A DNA stretch of 64,000 nt, taken from positions 558,001-622,000 of the forward strand of contig NZ_JAGHRC010000002.1 of NCBI RefSeq assembly GCF_017743975.1. Direction: 5' to 3'. The notes under the pieces are model-generated. The model made no database searches, was not told the origin of the DNA, and was given only the letters and a program-made list of their open reading frames with translations. Below are positions 26,804 through 35,602 of this stretch, one piece after another. The position numbers and the translations under genes are program-made. How positions within the stretch are numbered: the first letter of the stretch is position 1; each line of letters starts with the position of its first letter. The DNA comes from Ruegeria sp. R14_0. GTDB lineage: Bacteria > Pseudomonadota > Alphaproteobacteria > Rhodobacterales > Rhodobacteraceae.

Positions 26804-27449
26804 TCTGCGTACGCGCCTGCGCACCATTGTTGCGCAGCGAATGGAAACCGACCCGGCCCATGATCTGGCGCATTTGGATCGGGTTTGGGTGAACGCACAA
26901 TCCATATCAGACGACCAGACCGACATGCCCGTGTTGCTGGCCGCTGCCTATCTGCATGATCTGGTAAACCTGTCCAAGGACGATCCCAATCGGCACCTTG
27001 CCTCGCGCAGATCGGCGGAAGACTCAGAGCCTATTCTTGCCAAACTGGGCTATTCTCTGGACCAGATTGCCGCGATCAAACACGCGATTGAGGCACATAG
27101 CTTTTCCGCCAATATCACGCCAGAGACACCCGAGGCCTGCATCCTGCGCGATGCCGACAGGCTGGATGCATTGGGTGCGATTGGTATCGCGCGGAATTTC
27201 TCAGTCTCTGGTGCTTTGGGCCGGTCGCTTTACGATCCGGCGGACCCGTTTGCGGCTGACCGCCCGCTGGACGATCTGCACTTCTCGATCGACCATTGGA
27301 AGGTCAAGCTGTTGCGCCTGCCGGGCGACATGCTGACGGATGCCGGCAAAAAGATCGCACAGCGCAGAATCACCCGTATGATCCGCTTTCTGGAAGAATT
27401 CGCGCACGAAATCGGCACCCCGCTGCCGCCTGATTGGACAAATCTCTAA
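26787..27449 (+). CDS. HD domain phosphohydrolase
   Basis: 220 residues starting GTG 26787 inside the end of aroC. The metal-binding pattern is present: HDLAHLDRV (first His), the HD pair H57/D58 in [11 protein letters not shown], and [12 protein letters not shown] followed by [11 protein letters not shown]. This resembles the YedJ-type HD hydrolases. Substrate unknown, possibly a nucleotide. No sign of a regulatory domain. Confidence 0.85.
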   Translation: MDGSADLRTRLRTIVAQRMETDPAHDLAHLDRVWVNAQSISDDQTDMPVLLAAAYLHDLVNLSKDDPNRHLASRRSAEDSEPILAKLGYSLDQIAAIKHAIEAHSFSANITPETPEACILRDADRLDALGAIGIARNFSVSGALGRSLYDPADPFAADRPLDDLHFSIDHWKVKLLRLPGDMLTDAGKKIAQRRITRMIRFLEEFAHEIGTPLPPDWTNL

Positions 27450-27493
27450 ACGACACGTTGATCTTTCCCGGCCAAAAGCGCAGGTTCGCGCCG

Positions 27494-28429
27494 ATGGCAA
27501 AACCCTTAACATCGCATCGACCCGTATTGGCCGTCGCTCTGAAAACGAGCGCGGTGTTTCTGTTCACCGTCATGGCGTCGATCGTCAAAGCACAGTCTGA
27601 CCACTTCCCTCCGGGCGAGATGGTGTTCTTTCGCTCTTTATTCGCCATACCGGTGATTATGATGTGGCTGATCGCGCGCGGAGAATTGGCGCAGGGTTTC
27701 AAAGTGCGCAAACCCATGGGCCATTTCTGGCGCGGCGTTCTGGGAACCACCGCAATGGGGCTGACATTCACCGGTCTCGGCCTGATCCCCCTGCCCGAGG
27801 CCACGGCAATCGGGTACGCCACACCGATCTTCACCCTGATTCTGGCGGCCATCATGCTGGGTGAACGTATCCGGGCCATTCGGATCGCCGCCGTAGCCAT
27901 CGGCTTGTTGGGTGTTCTGATCATGATCTGGCCGCGACTGGGCGGCAACAACATGGAGACCGCCGCCACCATTGGCGCGCTGTGTATTCTGGGCGCGACC
28001 GTCGCCCGAGCCTTTGTGCAGATCCACATCCGGCAGTTGGTGCAGGTCGATCACCCTGCCGCCATCGTGTTCTATTTCTCGATGACGGCGACCATTCTGT
28101 CCGGGCTGACCATCTTCTGGGGCTGGGTCGTGCCTACCTGGGAACAGGCGGCCTACCTGATTCTGGCTGGCCTGATCGGGGGCGTGGCCCAGATTCTGGT
28201 GACCTCATCCTATCGCTTTGGTCAGGCTTCGATGCTGGCGCCCTACGACTATACCTCGATGCTGTTTGCGATTGTCATTGGCTATATCTGGTTCAGCGAG
28301 TTGCCGACATTGGTGATGCTGGCTGGCGCGGCACTGGTGATTGCGGGCAACATCGTCGTGATCTGGCGCGAACATCAGCTGGGGTTGGAGCGCGGCAAGG
28401 CCCGCTCGGTCACGGACCCCAAAGGGTGA
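27494..28429 (+). CDS. DMT superfamily (EamA) transporter
   Basis: 311 residues from MAKPLT (27494), with ten hydrophobic helices in two EamA halves: one from residue 14 to 140 (VFLFTVMASIVKAQS, EATAIGYATPIFTLILAAIM) and one from about 155 (MASILGALCIL-like to the end; here TIGALCILGATVARAF). Members export metabolites or drugs. Transcribed in the same direction as the HD gene; the start lies 45 nt after it. Substrate unknown. Confidence 0.85.
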   Translation: MAKPLTSHRPVLAVALKTSAVFLFTVMASIVKAQSDHFPPGEMVFFRSLFAIPVIMMWLIARGELAQGFKVRKPMGHFWRGVLGTTAMGLTFTGLGLIPLPEATAIGYATPIFTLILAAIMLGERIRAIRIAAVAIGLLGVLIMIWPRLGGNNMETAATIGALCILGATVARAFVQIHIRQLVQVDHPAAIVFYFSMTATILSGLTIFWGWVVPTWEQAAYLILAGLIGGVAQILVTSSYRFGQASMLAPYDYTSMLFAIVIGYIWFSELPTLVMLAGAALVIAGNIVVIWREHQLGLERGKARSVTDPKG

Positions 28430-28486
28430 CTTTACCTTTCGCAAACTTCGCTTAGGTTGACCGCAACATCAGGAAAGGTTCCGCAG

Positions 28487-29086
28487 ATGAGCGACGCACA
28501 AGATCACAAGGAAAAGATGCAGAAGGTGCAGGCCAAGCACCGCAAGAAAGTGTCCGAGGCCGTCGACCCGGATCGCGGTCTGGTTCTGATCAACACCGGC
28601 AAGGGCAAGGGCAAATCCTCGTCCGCATTCGGGGTTGTGATCCGCGCGTTGGGCTGGGGACAGAAGGTTGCCGTTGTGCAGTTCATCAAGGGCAAATGGA
28701 AAACCGGTGAGCGGCGGTTCTTTGAAGAACGCGATCTGGTCACCTGGCACACAATGGGCGAAGGGTTTACTTGGGACACCCAGGACCGCGAGCGTGACAT
28801 TGCCGCCGCAAACGCCGCCTTCGACAAGGCCCGCGCCCTGATGTCCAGCGGAGAGTATGATCTGGTCGTACTGGACGAGATCAACATCGCCCTTCGCTAT
28901 GAATACCTGTCAGTCGAGCAGGTGATTGACGGGCTTAATGAACGGTCTGACAAGACCAGCGTGTTCCTGACCGGGCGCGACGCTCCGCAGGCTCTGCGCG
29001 AGTATGCCGATCTGGTCACCGAAATGACCGAAGAGAAACACCCGTTTCAGGCCGGAATCAAAGCCCAGCGTGGTGTGGATTTCTGA
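28487..29086 (+). CDS. cobO: Cob(I)yrinic acid a,c-diamide adenosyltransferase
   Basis: 199 residues from MSDAQDHKEK. The nucleotide-binding TGKGKGKS is at residues 37-44 and continues into SSAFGVVIRALGWGQKVAVV. The DEINIALRYEYL segment and the RDAP near the C-terminus fit CobO/BtuR. It adenosylates the cobalt in the B12 pathway. It is the only B12-synthesis gene in the window and links to the riboswitch-controlled metal importer through shared cobalt metabolism. Confidence 0.93.
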   Translation: MSDAQDHKEKMQKVQAKHRKKVSEAVDPDRGLVLINTGKGKGKSSSAFGVVIRALGWGQKVAVVQFIKGKWKTGERRFFEERDLVTWHTMGEGFTWDTQDRERDIAAANAAFDKARALMSSGEYDLVVLDEINIALRYEYLSVEQVIDGLNERSDKTSVFLTGRDAPQALREYADLVTEMTEEKHPFQAGIKAQRGVDF

Positions 29087-29119
29087 ATATCAGAGCCTAA
29101 TCAGTCCCAATTGGGGCTG

Positions 29120-29323
29120 CTAAGCCTGCGGGTGTTCGTTCAGAAACCTGACAGACCCGCGTCGGCTTGCGGCGCTGTCTGGCAGGGTTCTTTCGTCTGT
29201 TTCGGCGTCTATGGCTTTGGGCGCGTCGACATAGGCGCAATAATCGCCGTTGCAGTTGCAGCCGCAGGCTGTGGCTGCCTCGTGTCGTGCCATGATTTCG
29301 TCAAGCGGATCGCCCATCATCAA
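29120..29323 (-). CDS. Small cysteine-rich hypothetical protein
   Basis: 67 residues (ATG triplet start at 29323-29315 with AGGG upstream). The N-terminal half reads MGDPLDEIMARHEAATACGC and contains CGCNCNGDYC, a four-Cys cluster that could bind a metal. Not recognised as a named family. No signal peptide or membrane segment. It is convergent to cobO with 33 nt between, and no terminator separates them. Confidence 0.5.
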   Translation of the reverse strand: MMMGDPLDEIMARHEAATACGCNCNGDYCAYVDAPKAIDAETDERTLPDSAASRRGSVRFLNEHPQA

Positions 29324-29479
29324 ACCCTACGCATGCGTCGTTTCCGAGGCGGCGGCGTGCCCTCACTGTGCAATGCGCTATGCACGCAGACCGCCTCGAA
29401 ATCCTGTGCTGGATGCTAGCACATCTGGCCTTGGGCTTTATCTGATTATTTTTGTCGGAATTTTCAAGGGGAAATGAAA

Positions 29480-29503
29480 GCGCGCCGAATTGTTGATCGG
29501 CGC
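29480..29503 (-). terminator. Terminator downstream of phoD-like gene
   Basis: On the minus strand CGCGCCGA pairs with TCGGCGCG around an 8-nt loop, followed by CTTTCATTTC. It lies just past the phoD-like stop at 29526. The tail is only partly T-rich. Confidence 0.6.
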
Positions 29504-29525
29504 GCGCGGGTATCTGCCCAAGCGA

Positions 29526-31094
29526 TCAGATCGCTTTGGTCTGCGGGTCCAGGGTGACCGACCAAAGCTCGGTATCGGCGCGGTCCATCAGGCGCACGGT
29601 CATCTGCTGGGTGTTGCCGTCAATGTCGACCAGACCAAAGAACTGCAAACCGGCGCTGGGCGGCAGGTTTGCGCCTTGCTCTTCGCTAGGTGCTTTGACG
29701 AACTTCACCTCGGGACCGAACGTGCCGTCCAAGCCGTTCGGACCGAACGTTCCGGCATGCAGCGGACCGGACACAAACTCCCAAAACGGCTCAAAATCCT
29801 GAAATTGTGCGTTGTTAGGGTCATAGTAGTGCGCTGCTGTGTAGTGCACGTCCGCCGTGAACCAGACCGTATTGGTGATGCCCGCGGTTTTGATGAACCG
29901 AAGCAAGTCAGCGATTTCCAACTCGCGTCCCTTGGCCGGTCCGCTGTCACCGTTCGAGATCGCCTCGGCCCCGGCCTGTTCCTTCCAGTTATCCCAGACG
30001 ATCAACCCGATGGGCATATCTGACGCGATCACTTTCCAAGTGGCTTGCGACGACGCCAGCTCGCGCTTGAGCCACGCCAGCTGTTCAGCGCCCAGGATGC
30101 GCGACTGATCGGTGATCTCATCCTCCATCGACGGACCGTTGGGCCCGCGATAGCTGCGCAGGTCCAGGAAGAACACGTCCAGCATCGGACCGTAAGAGAT
30201 CTTGCGATAGACCCGCCCCGGCTCGGCCGGTGTGAACCGCAGCGGCGTCATCTCGTGAAAGGCGCGACCGGCGCGTGATTGCAGCACATGCACGGACTTC
30301 TCTGTATAGCAATCGTCCGAGATCAGGTCTTTGGCATCGGACCAGTTGTTCACGACCTCATGGTCATCCCACTGGAAGAACGTCGGGCAGACGGCATTCA
30401 TGGCGCGCACATGATCGTCCATCAGATTGTATTTCCACTGGGCGCGAAACTCGTCCAGCGTTTCAGCCACTTTGCGTTTTTCGTCGATCAGGGTGGTGTT
30501 TTTCCAGATCACCTGCCCGTCTTTTTCAACCTCGTCCTTCATCGGACCATCGGCATAAACCGTGTCACCCGAATGAATGAAAAAGTCCGGCCGATGCTGC
30601 GCCATGGTGGCGTAGGTACGCATACCGTCGTCATCGATGCCCCAGCCCTGCCCGGCCGTATCCCCAGACCATGCAAACCGGATATCGCGGCGCGAGGTTG
30701 GCGCGGTGCGGAATTGGCCAACAATAGGCTCTGAAACAGCGTTGATATCGTTCAGATCGGCGGCGACAAACCGGTAGAAGATATCCTGGTCCGAAGGCAG
30801 CCCGTCCACCAGGCGCTTGATGGCCATGTCGCTATTTGGGATCGCATCCATCGGGGTCAGTTGACGCGCATCAGCAAAGCTTTCGGTGGTCGAAACCTCC
30901 ATCATCACGCGGGCCGGACGATCAGTGCGTGTCCAAATTATCCCAGAGCTAGTATCGACATCGCCGGATTGAACGCCGTGGGTAAAGACCGGACGCCCAT
31001 TGGCTCGGCTGATCGAAGGGGCCGCAAGCGCTGCGGCAAAGGCTGTGCTGCCGGCCAAAAAGGTCCGACGATTTGGGTTAAGGATACGGGACAT
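29526..31094 (-). CDS. phoD: Alkaline phosphatase D (PhoD-like phosphodiesterase)
   Basis: 522 residues. A twin-arginine signal (NRRTFLAGSTAFAAALAAPS) directs the folded enzyme to the periplasm. The N-terminal Fe/Ca-binding PhoD domain is visible with FTHGVQSGDVDTSSGIIWTR, then the metallophosphatase core with WSGDTAGQGWG, HSGDTVYAD, the QWDDHEVVNNW motif, and late TADVHYTAAHYYDPN. It releases phosphate from diesters under phosphate limitation. Terminated by the hairpin at 29480. No Pho box was found by eye. Confidence 0.92.
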   Translation of the reverse strand: MSRILNPNRRTFLAGSTAFAAALAAPSISRANGRPVFTHGVQSGDVDTSSGIIWTRTDRPARVMMEVSTTESFADARQLTPMDAIPNSDMAIKRLVDGLPSDQDIFYRFVAADLNDINAVSEPIVGQFRTAPTSRRDIRFAWSGDTAGQGWGIDDDGMRTYATMAQHRPDFFIHSGDTVYADGPMKDEVEKDGQVIWKNTTLIDEKRKVAETLDEFRAQWKYNLMDDHVRAMNAVCPTFFQWDDHEVVNNWSDAKDLISDDCYTEKSVHVLQSRAGRAFHEMTPLRFTPAEPGRVYRKISYGPMLDVFFLDLRSYRGPNGPSMEDEITDQSRILGAEQLAWLKRELASSQATWKVIASDMPIGLIVWDNWKEQAGAEAISNGDSGPAKGRELEIADLLRFIKTAGITNTVWFTADVHYTAAHYYDPNNAQFQDFEPFWEFVSGPLHAGTFGPNGLDGTFGPEVKFVKAPSEEQGANLPPSAGLQFFGLVDIDGNTQQMTVRLMDRADTELWSVTLDPQTKAI

Positions 31095-31250
31095 GGGGCT
31101 CTCCTGTCTGGTGGTCCATTACAGATCACGGGATTAGTGAGCCTTACTGAGCCGTCTGTTTGTAAAACAATCGGCTCAGTTTCTTGAAGCTATCATAATG
31201 ATATTGTGACGCCTGTGGATAAACTGTTGCAGACGTCTATGGCGTTGGGA

Positions 31251-32117
31251 TCAGGCGCGGACCAACGCCTCGTAATCCGAAGCGATTTCGCGAGTCAGGT
31301 CGCCGACCTCAAACGTGTAATCGCCAATCTGACCAACCGGAGTGACCTCGGCTGCCGTACCGGTCAGCCAGCATTGTTCGAAATCGGCCATTTCTTCCGG
31401 TTTGATGCGGCGTTCGTGGACGGTGATGCCTTTGTCCTTCAGCATCTGAATCACCGTCTGGCGTGTGATGCCGTTCAGGAAACAATCGGCCAGCGGGGTG
31501 TGGACCTCGCCATCTTTCACAAAGAACACGTTCGCGCCGGTCGCCTCGGCCACATATCCGCGCCAGTCCATGAACAGCGCATCCGAGCAGCCTTTGGCCT
31601 CTGCCTTATGCTTTGAGATGGTGCAGATCATGTACAGACCGGCGGCCTTGGCGTGCACCGGAATGGTTTCAGGGCTTGGCCGTTTCCATTCCGCGATGTC
31701 CAGCTTGGCACCCTGCATCTTGGCATCGCCGTAGTAGGCACCCCAGGGCCAGACCGCGACAGCCATCCGCACCGGGTTTTTGGCCGAGGCCACACCCATA
31801 TCCTCGCCCGATCCGCGCCAGACCAGCGCGCGGACATAGGCGTCCTGCAGACCGCTGGCCTTCAGCGCTTCTTCCTTGGCCGCCTCGATCTCGTCCACCG
31901 AATAGGGCATCGGCATGTCCAAAGCCTCGGCCGAGGCGATCAGACGCTCGGAATGTTCCCGGCTTTTGAAGATCTTGCCGTTATAGGCGCGCTCACCCTC
32001 GAACACCGAGGACGCGTAGTGCATCGCGTGGGTCAGAATGTGCACATTTGCTTCGCGCCAAGGCACCAGTTTGCCATCCAACCAGATGACGCCATCACGA
32101 TCATCATACCCCGCCAT
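31251..32117 (-). CDS. ilvE: Branched-chain amino acid aminotransferase
   Basis: 288 residues, PLP fold-type IV. The VHILTHAMHYASSVFEGERAY start and the SKHKAEAKGCSDAL segment with the likely PLP lysine, and the ATGANVFFVKDGEV and LNGITRQTVI segments match IlvE. It catalyses the last step of Val, Leu and Ile synthesis, and the first step of their breakdown. Divergent from the MarR/response-regulator pair. Confidence 0.93.
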   Translation of the reverse strand: MAGYDDRDGVIWLDGKLVPWREANVHILTHAMHYASSVFEGERAYNGKIFKSREHSERLIASAEALDMPMPYSVDEIEAAKEEALKASGLQDAYVRALVWRGSGEDMGVASAKNPVRMAVAVWPWGAYYGDAKMQGAKLDIAEWKRPSPETIPVHAKAAGLYMICTISKHKAEAKGCSDALFMDWRGYVAEATGANVFFVKDGEVHTPLADCFLNGITRQTVIQMLKDKGITVHERRIKPEEMADFEQCWLTGTAAEVTPVGQIGDYTFEVGDLTREIASDYEALVRA

Positions 32118-32275
32118 GCGAAACCTCCTGATCCGGGATCAATTTTCGATTGTTGCGTAAATTAAGTCCGCTTCGGACATAAAGTTGCGCAAAAACTGCG
32201 ATTCGATACCTGTCCACTCTTGGAATGTCAATAAGGCTGACATAAACTCGGCCAGAGTAACGAATGAGGCATACC

Positions 32276-32788
32276 ATGTCGGATACCCGCCCCGCCCCGG
32301 CGTTTGGGGGCGAGAGCCTTTTGTTCTTGACCGACGAACAGTTGCGGCAGGGGATCGAGGCCATGTTCTTCGCCTATCGCGGCTTTACTGCCGACCCCGA
32401 TCGCATCCTGACCGAAATGGCCTATGGACGGGCGCATCACCGGGCGATTCACTTTATTAACCGCGCGCCGGGGACCACGGTCAACAACCTTCTGGCTATA
32501 CTCGGCGTGACAAAACAGTCTCTGAACCGGGTTTTGCGCACGCTGATCGAGGACGGTCTAGTCGAAAGCCGGGTCGGGTCTGTGGACAAACGCGAAAGAC
32601 ACCTATTTCTGACAGAACAGGGCAAGGCGTTAGAGGCCAAGCTGTCCGAGGCCCAGCGCGTTCGAATGCGGGCCGCGTACAAAGAAGCGGGGCCCGAGGC
32701 TGTGTCAGGGTTTCGTAAAGTGCTTGAAGCAATGATGGATACTGATATGCGTCATGCCTACACGAAACTGCGGGATACCACCTCATGA
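32276..32788 (+). CDS. petP: MarR family regulator, PetP-like
   Basis: 170 residues from MSDTRPAP. The winged helix lies at about residues 60-120 (TTVNNLLAILGVTKQSLNRV, VDKRERHLFLTEQGKAL). The gene overlaps a downstream OmpR-type response regulator by ATGA. This MarR/OmpR pair is the arrangement of petP-petR in Rhodobacter capsulatus, where it lies close upstream of petABC; here petABC is about 11 kb away. Symbol assigned by context. Confidence 0.75.
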   Translation: MSDTRPAPAFGGESLLFLTDEQLRQGIEAMFFAYRGFTADPDRILTEMAYGRAHHRAIHFINRAPGTTVNNLLAILGVTKQSLNRVLRTLIEDGLVESRVGSVDKRERHLFLTEQGKALEAKLSEAQRVRMRAAYKEAGPEAVSGFRKVLEAMMDTDMRHAYTKLRDTTS

Positions 32789-33486
32789 GCGATATGGACG
32801 CCCATCTGCTGATCGTCGACGATGACGAGCGTATTCGTGATCTGTTGAAGAAGTTTCTGATGCGGAACGGGTTTCTGGTGACGGCCGCGCGGGATGCGGC
32901 CCATGCGCGGCGGGTGTTGTCGGGGTTGGATTTCGACATGATCGTTCTGGATGTGATGATGCCGGGCGAGGATGGTGTCAGCCTGACCAAGGCCCTGCGC
33001 GAGACCCACGCGACACCGATCCTGCTGCTGACCGCACGCGGCGAGACCGAGCACCGTATTGCAGGGCTTGAAGCAGGTGCGGACGACTATCTTGCCAAGC
33101 CATTCGAGCCGAAAGAGCTGTTGCTGCGGATCAACGCGATCCTGCGGCGGATGCCGGAAACGCCGGCGCAAGATACCGCGGCGAAAATCCTGCACCTTGG
33201 CCCGATCCGCTATGACATTGAGCGGGGAGAGATGTGGCAAGGCGAAGACCCGGTGCGTCTGACCGCGACGGAAAGCCAATTGATGAAGATCTTCTCAGCT
33301 CAGCCCGGAGAGCCGATCAGCCGCGCCAAACTGGTCGAGGATCTGGGGCGCGACAAAGGGCAGGCGCAGGAACGCGCGGTGGATGTGCAGATCACGCGTC
33401 TGCGTCGCAAGATCGAACAGGACCCGAAGCAGCCGCGTTACCTGCAGACCGTCCGCGGCGCTGGATACATGTTGGCACCGGATTGA
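32785..33486 (+). CDS. petR: OmpR-family response regulator, PetR-like
   Basis: 233 residues. The receiver domain at 1-120 has the acidic DDDE pocket at 12-15, the phospho-acceptor Asp56 in VLDVMMPGEDG, and the Lys in LAKPFEPKEL. A winged-helix output domain follows (AQERAVDVQITRLRRKIEQD, YLQTVRGAGYML). No sensor kinase gene is adjacent. The R. capsulatus homologue is needed for growth rather than for bc1 expression as such. Co-translated with the MarR gene. Confidence 0.85.
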   Translation: MSDMDAHLLIVDDDERIRDLLKKFLMRNGFLVTAARDAAHARRVLSGLDFDMIVLDVMMPGEDGVSLTKALRETHATPILLLTARGETEHRIAGLEAGADDYLAKPFEPKELLLRINAILRRMPETPAQDTAAKILHLGPIRYDIERGEMWQGEDPVRLTATESQLMKIFSAQPGEPISRAKLVEDLGRDKGQAQERAVDVQITRLRRKIEQDPKQPRYLQTVRGAGYMLAPD

Positions 33487-33490
33487 TTTA

Positions 33491-33511
33491 GCCGCTGCGC
33501 GGCATTTTCTT
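33491..33511 (+). terminator. Short terminator-like hairpin after petR
   Basis: GCCGC-TGC-GCGGC followed by ATTTTCTT, five bases after the petR stop. Short stem, but correctly placed. Confidence 0.5.
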
Positions 33512-33522
33512 GCCTTCGGCGA

Positions 33523-33543
33523 GGATATTTTTGGCCAGATGAA
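33523..33543 (-). repeat. Dispersed intergenic motif, copy 3
   Basis: The minus strand reads TTCATCTGGCCAAAAATATC then C, identical over 21 bases to copy 1 at 18475. It lies between petR and the HDAC-like gene. Confidence 0.6.
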
Positions 33544-33555
33544 GATGGGATCCCG

Positions 33556-34482
33556 ATGACAACCGCCCTTTTGACCCATGCCGATTGCCTTGATCACGTG
33601 ACACCGCAAGGCCACCCCGAACGGGTGGCGCGGTTGGAGCATATTCTTCACGCGCTGGAAGGATTGGACCTGAAACGCGTGACAGCCCCAATGGCGGCCG
33701 ATGACGACCTTTTGCGCGTGCACCCGGAAAGCCATATTCGTGACATCCGAGATAGAAGGCCGGAGGACGGCTTTTCCCAGATCGATGGCGATACGTTTAT
33801 GTCGCCGGGGTCTGTGGACGCAGCCTACAGGGCAGCAGGCGCTGCCGTGCGCGCAGTGGACATGGTTTTGGGCGGCGAAGCGCCGAACGCGTTTTGCGCC
33901 ATTCGCCCGCCCGGCCACCATGCCGAGACCGAAACGGCTATGGGATTCTGCCTGTTTGGAAACGCCGCGTTGGCCGCCAAACATGCATTGGATCATCATG
34001 GGTTGAAGCGTGTGGCCGTTGTGGATTTCGACGTGCACCACGGAAACGGCACGCAGGACCTGCTTTGGGATGAGCGACGTGCGCTGGTGATCACCAGCCA
34101 GCAGATGCCCTTGTGGCCCGGGTCGGGCCGCCCCGATGAAACGGGCGCATATGAAACGGTCCTGAATATACCTTTGGCCCCGGGTTCAGGCGGCGCGGAA
34201 ATGCGCGCAGCTTATGAAACGCAGGCCTTCCCGCGTCTGCGCGCGTTCAAACCCGAGTTGATCATTATTTCGGCCGGGTTTGATGCCCATCAGGACGATC
34301 CGCTGGCCAATCTGAACTGGTCCACGGGCGATTTTGCCTGGGTCACGGCTGAGCTGTGCCAGATCGCCGATGAGCTGTGTCAGGGCCGTATCGTCTCGAC
34401 TCTGGAAGGCGGGTATGATCTGAACGCATTGGCCGAGGCCACTCGTGCCCATGTGGAAGAACTGATGAAGGCAGCCAGATGA
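33556..34482 (+). CDS. Histone deacetylase family (HDAC-like) amidohydrolase
   Basis: 308 residues. All family motifs are present: RPPGHHAE, DFDVHHGNGTQ (zinc-binding Asp/His), and AGFDAHQDDPLANL, with the C-terminal LEGGYDLNALAEA. Bacterial members deacetylate acetylpolyamines, acetoin-related compounds or proteins. Overlaps xseB by ATGA and is usually found before xseB/ispA/dxs in Rhodobacterales. Cytoplasmic. Confidence 0.92.
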   Translation: MTTALLTHADCLDHVTPQGHPERVARLEHILHALEGLDLKRVTAPMAADDDLLRVHPESHIRDIRDRRPEDGFSQIDGDTFMSPGSVDAAYRAAGAAVRAVDMVLGGEAPNAFCAIRPPGHHAETETAMGFCLFGNAALAAKHALDHHGLKRVAVVDFDVHHGNGTQDLLWDERRALVITSQQMPLWPGSGRPDETGAYETVLNIPLAPGSGGAEMRAAYETQAFPRLRAFKPELIIISAGFDAHQDDPLANLNWSTGDFAWVTAELCQIADELCQGRIVSTLEGGYDLNALAEATRAHVEELMKAAR

Positions 34483-34721
34483 CCGATACTCCTGTTGATC
34501 AGATGACATTCGAACAAGCGATGAAAGAGCTTGAGGCCGTTGTCGGCCAGTTGGAGCGTGGGGACGTGGCGCTGGATCAATCCATTGCGTTGTACGAGCG
34601 CGGTGCCGCGTTGAAAAAACGCTGCGAAGATGAGCTGAAGCGGGCCGAGGAAAAAGTGGCGGCAATCACGTTGGACGCCAACGGGCAGCCAACCGGGACG
34701 ACCCCTGTCGAAGGTCAGTAA
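34479..34721 (+). CDS. xseB: Exodeoxyribonuclease VII small subunit
   Basis: 80 residues, the usual length. The helical core TFEQAMKELEAVVGQLERGD and SIALYERGAALKKRCEDELK is typical. It joins XseA to degrade single-stranded DNA. It ends exactly where ispA begins, so the three genes up to dxs form one tight operon. Confidence 0.95.
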   Translation: MTDTPVDQMTFEQAMKELEAVVGQLERGDVALDQSIALYERGAALKKRCEDELKRAEEKVAAITLDANGQPTGTTPVEGQ

Positions 34722-35588
34722 ATGTTCAAGGAAATTCTGGCGCAGGACGCCGCGCGGATTCAGGCGCAGTTCGATCTGGTTCTGAGAGCGCTGGACGATC
34801 TGGATGTGACCCGCGCAATGGCATACGCCACGCAAGGCGGCAAAAGGCTGCGCGGGTTTCTTGTGTTGGAAAGCGCCAGGTTGCATGATGTCGACCCTGC
34901 GCAGGCGATCTGGCCCGCGACGGGGATCGAGGCGCTGCACGCCTATTCGCTGGTACATGACGACCTGCCGTGCATGGATGATGACGATCTGCGGCGCGGA
35001 CGTCCGACCGTACATGTGGAATGGGATGAAGGGACTGCCGTTCTGGCCGGGGATGCCCTGCAGACTTTGGCTTTTGAGCTGTGCACCCGTGCCGAGGTTG
35101 GAAATGCCGAGGTGCGCGCCAATTTGGCTCTGACACTGGCCAAAGCGAGCGGCGCGCAGGGAATGGTATTGGGCCAGGCGCTGGACATTACGGCCGAGAC
35201 AACACCTGACCCTCTGACACTTGAACAGATCACCCAACTGCAGGCCGGCAAAACCGGCGCGCTGATCGAGTGGTCGGCCTGTGCAGGAGCGCGGTTGGCC
35301 CTGGCCGATCCTGATCCCTTGCGCCGATATGCCCAAGCGCTTGGACTTGCTTTTCAAATCGCGGATGACATCTTGGATGTTGAGGGCGATGCCGAAAAAG
35401 CCGGGAAGCGCCTGCAAAAGGATGCCGATGCAGGAAAGGCCACGTTTGTATCCCTGCTGGGCCTGGACGCGGCGAAGGCTCGCGCGGCCCAACTGGTAGA
35501 TCAGGCCTGTACCGCTCTGGATGGATACGGAGCACAGGCAGAAACCTTGAAGGACGCGGCCCGCTTCGTTATTGCCCGGGACAGCTAA
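34722..35588 (+). CDS. ispA: Farnesyl diphosphate synthase / polyprenyl synthetase
   Basis: 288 residues. The first Asp-rich motif [17 protein letters not shown] and the second DDILD are visible, and the fold is all-helical. It makes C15 (or C10) prenyl diphosphate for quinones, hopanoids and carotenoids. Immediately downstream of xseB and 14 nt before dxs. Confidence 0.94.
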   Translation: MFKEILAQDAARIQAQFDLVLRALDDLDVTRAMAYATQGGKRLRGFLVLESARLHDVDPAQAIWPATGIEALHAYSLVHDDLPCMDDDDLRRGRPTVHVEWDEGTAVLAGDALQTLAFELCTRAEVGNAEVRANLALTLAKASGAQGMVLGQALDITAETTPDPLTLEQITQLQAGKTGALIEWSACAGARLALADPDPLRRYAQALGLAFQIADDILDVEGDAEKAGKRLQKDADAGKATFVSLLGLDAAKARAAQLVDQACTALDGYGAQAETLKDAARFVIARDS

Positions 35589-35602
35589 GCCAGGAACGCC
35601 AA

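Noticed and set aside
25673-26926. 417-codon minus-strand frame across aroC
   Set aside because: Antisense shadow of aroC and the HD gene. It has no domain pattern, while the plus strand has all chorismate synthase motifs.
34380-35492. 370-codon minus-strand frame across xseB/ispA
   Set aside because: Antisense shadow with Gln/Arg/His-rich content; the plus strand holds conserved genes in tight operon order.
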